Below, piece by piece: positions 62,194-64,000 of a stretch of 64,000 nt of DNA (positions are counted from its first letter, which is position 1; every line of letters begins with the position of its first letter). The translations under genes and the position numbers were made by a program. The DNA lies in the NCBI RefSeq assembly GCF_000691165.1, contig NZ_ASJD01000008.1:1-64000 (forward strand), read 5' to 3'. Source of the DNA: Bacillus safensis FO-36b. Lineage in GTDB: Bacteria > Bacillota > Bacilli > Bacillales > Bacillaceae. The notes beneath the pieces were generated by a model, which made no database searches, was not told where the DNA came from, and saw nothing but the letters and a program-made list of their open reading frames with translations.

Positions 62194-63378
62194 TTACTCC
62201 TTTTTCAAAGGTATGTTTACTATTACTTGTGTACCTTCATTTTTTTTACTTTTCAAATGGATCTCTCCACCAAGCAGCCGGACACGTTCTGACATACCAA
62301 TGATGCCGTAATGTCCAAAAGTGGATTCTCGTTTTTTCTCATCAAACCCCACTCCATTGTCTGCTATTTCCAAATGGATGTGATCACCTTGTTGTACGAT
62401 CACTAACTCGACATGGCTTGCTTTGGCATGTTTTGAAACATTCGTTAAGCATTCTTTTATTATGTAAACAGTATGTTCAATAAAAAAAGGCGACATATTC
62501 TGAAGTACAGAGATCTTTGTGCGAATTGGGATATTCGTTGCTGTCGTAAATCGATTTACTTCATTTTTTACTGTTTCGGTTAAATCGTATTGATCATGAC
62601 GATCCTTCCGAAGATCATCAATCACCATCCGTGCCTCACCTAGTGTTTTTCGCGCTTGGCTCATTGAGCCCTTGATAATGCTTTGAGCACGCTGGGTATT
62701 TTGATTCTCTAAATGTGCTTGAACAGCTTCCAATTGCATAATAATGCCTGCAAGCCCTTGTGCAAGGGTATCATGTAAATCTCTAGCCATTCTTTGACGC
62801 TCATTAGCAAGGGTTAACTCTTCCACCTGCTGATGTGCGAGTTCGAGTTCCTTTAGAAACGTTTGAGTTCGAATTCTAGCCTTTACTTGTCTAAAAAATA
62901 AGATAGAGTATGCAACGACCACAATAAGGATAAGAAATAAAATCGGAATGTAGACAGTCAGATCATCTGTATCATTAGCCAAAATAAGAGCTAGAAAAAA
63001 AAGCACATAAAAACAAAGTCCTGTCAAAATAATCTTTAATGTATGATAGTATACACCGATGCTCTGAGCAATTAATACCGGTAAAAGACCAATTAAAATA
63101 ACAGGAGAGGCAGCTGGCATAGCTAAAACACAAAGTAGAATAACGATTCCTTGTATGAAGAAATAAATCCAAGGCTTCTTCTGGAACCAATAAAAAGACC
63201 ACCAATGAAAAATGAGATGTATTGCAAAAAGGCCAGAAAAAAACAAACTTGAAAGCGATAGAGATACTGTTAAAAACTGAAAAATCATCGCTGCAACATA
63301 CACAAGAATACCCCATAATAACGTGGGAATTCGGGAATAGATCATTTCATTAAATGGGTCTATCCGTTTCTTATCCAT
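62194..63378 (-). CDS. ydfH: Sensor histidine kinase (YdfH-like)
   Basis: 394 residues. Five to six N-terminal membrane helices (to about residue 170) with almost no extracellular loop, as in intramembrane-sensing kinases. HisKA_3 dimerisation domain with ERQRMARDLHDTLAQGLAGI (phospho-His) and HATPase domain with IADNGVGFDE and GHYGIIGMSERV. Partner of the adjacent response regulator; it probably senses a membrane-active compound exported by the neighbouring MMPL pump. Confidence 0.88.
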   Translation of the reverse strand: MDKKRIDPFNEMIYSRIPTLLWGILVYVAAMIFQFLTVSLSLSSLFFSGLFAIHLIFHWWSFYWFQKKPWIYFFIQGIVILLCVLAMPAASPVILIGLLPVLIAQSIGVYYHTLKIILTGLCFYVLFFLALILANDTDDLTVYIPILFLILIVVVAYSILFFRQVKARIRTQTFLKELELAHQQVEELTLANERQRMARDLHDTLAQGLAGIIMQLEAVQAHLENQNTQRAQSIIKGSMSQARKTLGEARMVIDDLRKDRHDQYDLTETVKNEVNRFTTATNIPIRTKISVLQNMSPFFIEHTVYIIKECLTNVSKHAKASHVELVIVQQGDHIHLEIADNGVGFDEKKRESTFGHYGIIGMSERVRLLGGEIHLKSKKNEGTQVIVNIPLKKE

Positions 63379-63410
63379 AAACGTTCACCTTCCAAACCCC
63401 ATCATAACAC

Positions 63411-63455
63411 GAAAAATACCGCCCGCCTTTGAAAGAGGCAATGGCGGTATTAGAA
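63411..63455 (-). terminator. Terminator of the MMPL exporter gene
   Basis: AATACCGCC pairs with GGCGGTATT, with an inner GCCT/AGGC pair, followed on the minus strand by TTTTT. It separates the exporter gene from the kinase gene. Confidence 0.8.
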
Positions 63456-63479
63456 TTTTAACATTTAAAGAAGAATAAA

Positions 63480-64000
63480 TTATATAATCTTCTTTTCTTT
63501 TTGGGCAATTGACTCTCCTTCAATATCAATATGCGGAAGCAATCGTGCCAGCCATTTAGGTAAGTACCAATTTGCACGCCCTAATAGCATCATACAAGCG
63601 GGGATAAAGGTCATTCTAATAACAAATGCATCGAATAAAACCCCAAATGCCAATGTTAATCCCATTGTTTTAATAATCAAGTCTTGAGCAAAAATAAAGC
63701 TTGCGAAAACGAAAATCATAATTAAGCCTGCTGCAGTTACAACCCTGCCACTATGCTGTAATCCAGAAATAACAGATTTCTTTGCATCCTGAGATAGAAG
63801 AAATTCTTCCCTCATTCTACTAACTAAAAATACTTCATAATCCATTGCAAGACCAAATAATATTCCTGTTACTAGTACAGGCATAAAGTTCAACAGAGGA
63901 CCTGCTGCAGGTATTCCAAACAATGGGGCAAGATGTCCATCCTGTAAAACAAAGACAGCAAAACCTAATGTAGCAGTTAATGTCATTAAAAACCCTAGTA
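63480..64000 (-). CDS. ydfJ: MMPL/RND-family exporter, C-terminal part (YdfJ-like)
   Basis: The frame is open to the window edge; the last ~173 residues are visible. FGLAMDYEVFLVSRMREEFL is the RND/MMPL signature at the start of the second hydrophobic domain, followed by VVTAAGLIMIFVFASFIFAQ and GVLFDAFVIRMTFIPACMML. MMPL proteins export lipids or hydrophobic drugs using the proton gradient. Same strand as and upstream of ydfH-ydfI, which in B. subtilis controls ydfJ. Confidence 0.87.
   Translation of the reverse strand, partial: LGFLMTLTATLGFAVFVLQDGHLAPLFGIPAAGPLLNFMPVLVTGILFGLAMDYEVFLVSRMREEFLLSQDAKKSVISGLQHSGRVVTAAGLIMIFVFASFIFAQDLIIKTMGLTLAFGVLFDAFVIRMTFIPACMMLLGRANWYLPKWLARLLPHIDIEGESIAQKEKKII

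Overview
The window looks like a chromosomal segment of a low-GC, spore-forming Bacillus, most likely of the B. pumilus / safensis / altitudinis group. The evidence is the colinear block lexA-yneA-yneB-ynzC-tkt-sirA-yneF-ynzD-ccdA-ccdC-yneK-cotM-sspP-sspO-citB-yneN-sspN-tlp-yneP-yneQ-yneR-plsY-yneT-parE-parC, which follows the B. subtilis order, together with spore genes, two Rap-Phr cassettes, a fatR-CYP102 pair and a glutamyl endopeptidase of the B. intermedius/pumilus type. All names come from reading protein sequence and gene order; no database was searched.

Layout. 1-765: 3' end of a collagen-like (BclA-type) surface protein. 1533-6820: accessory island with a Rap-Phr quorum-sensing pair (preceded by a ComA-like box), an LXG polymorphic toxin with a nuclease tip and its YezG-type immunity protein, then a second toxin tip lacking the LXG part, with its own diverged immunity gene. 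6854-10893: macro-domain protein, BcrC-like phosphatase, a frataxin-like gene (fra) preceded by an unusual tRNA-like RNA in its leader, a second Rap-Phr pair and a glycine-rich protein. 10928-17316: YoaK-like membrane protein, the NHEJ pair ligD/ku, a dispersed repeat element with a gerA fragment, a YdaT-like protein, a VOC protein, and an Rrf2 regulator beside an NmrA/QorB-like gene. 17366-32782: lutABC lactate operon, a DMT transporter, a kinase-phosphatase-ligase RNA-repair protein, a YetF-like protein, fatR-CYP102, glutamyl endopeptidase, NucB nuclease, an RsbR paralogue, iseA and a Pro/Gly-rich protein. 32782-53085: the conserved lexA-to-parC core. 53100-64000: accessory genes including MFS and maa, a redox/electrophile-type cluster (VOC, DsbA-like, azoreductase, NAD(P)-binding protein, TetR, flavodoxin-like reductase, HxlR), and a ydfI-ydfH two-component system followed by the 3' part of an MMPL/RND exporter cut by the window edge.

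How the parts fit together. Several adjacent sets form clear units: SOS control (lexA/yneA-yneB with LexA boxes), sporulation (sirA, ynzD, cotM, sspO/P/N, tlp, and probably ligD/ku), quorum sensing next to a contact-dependent toxin, lactate oxidation (lutABC), and fatty-acid-responsive P450. Small genes missed by length filters and recovered here are two phr genes, sspO, sspP, sspN, an FbpB-like gene and a 41-aa membrane peptide.

The most unusual observations are: (i) a minus-strand RNA at 8779-8584 that keeps acceptor, D and T arms of a tRNA but has about 125 nt in place of the anticodon loop, sits behind its own promoter, and runs into fra without a terminator; (ii) an orphan toxin-tip/immunity reserve beside the LXG toxin; (iii) a dispersed structured repeat that at both of its sites here lies between two near-identical copies of the local terminator hairpin.
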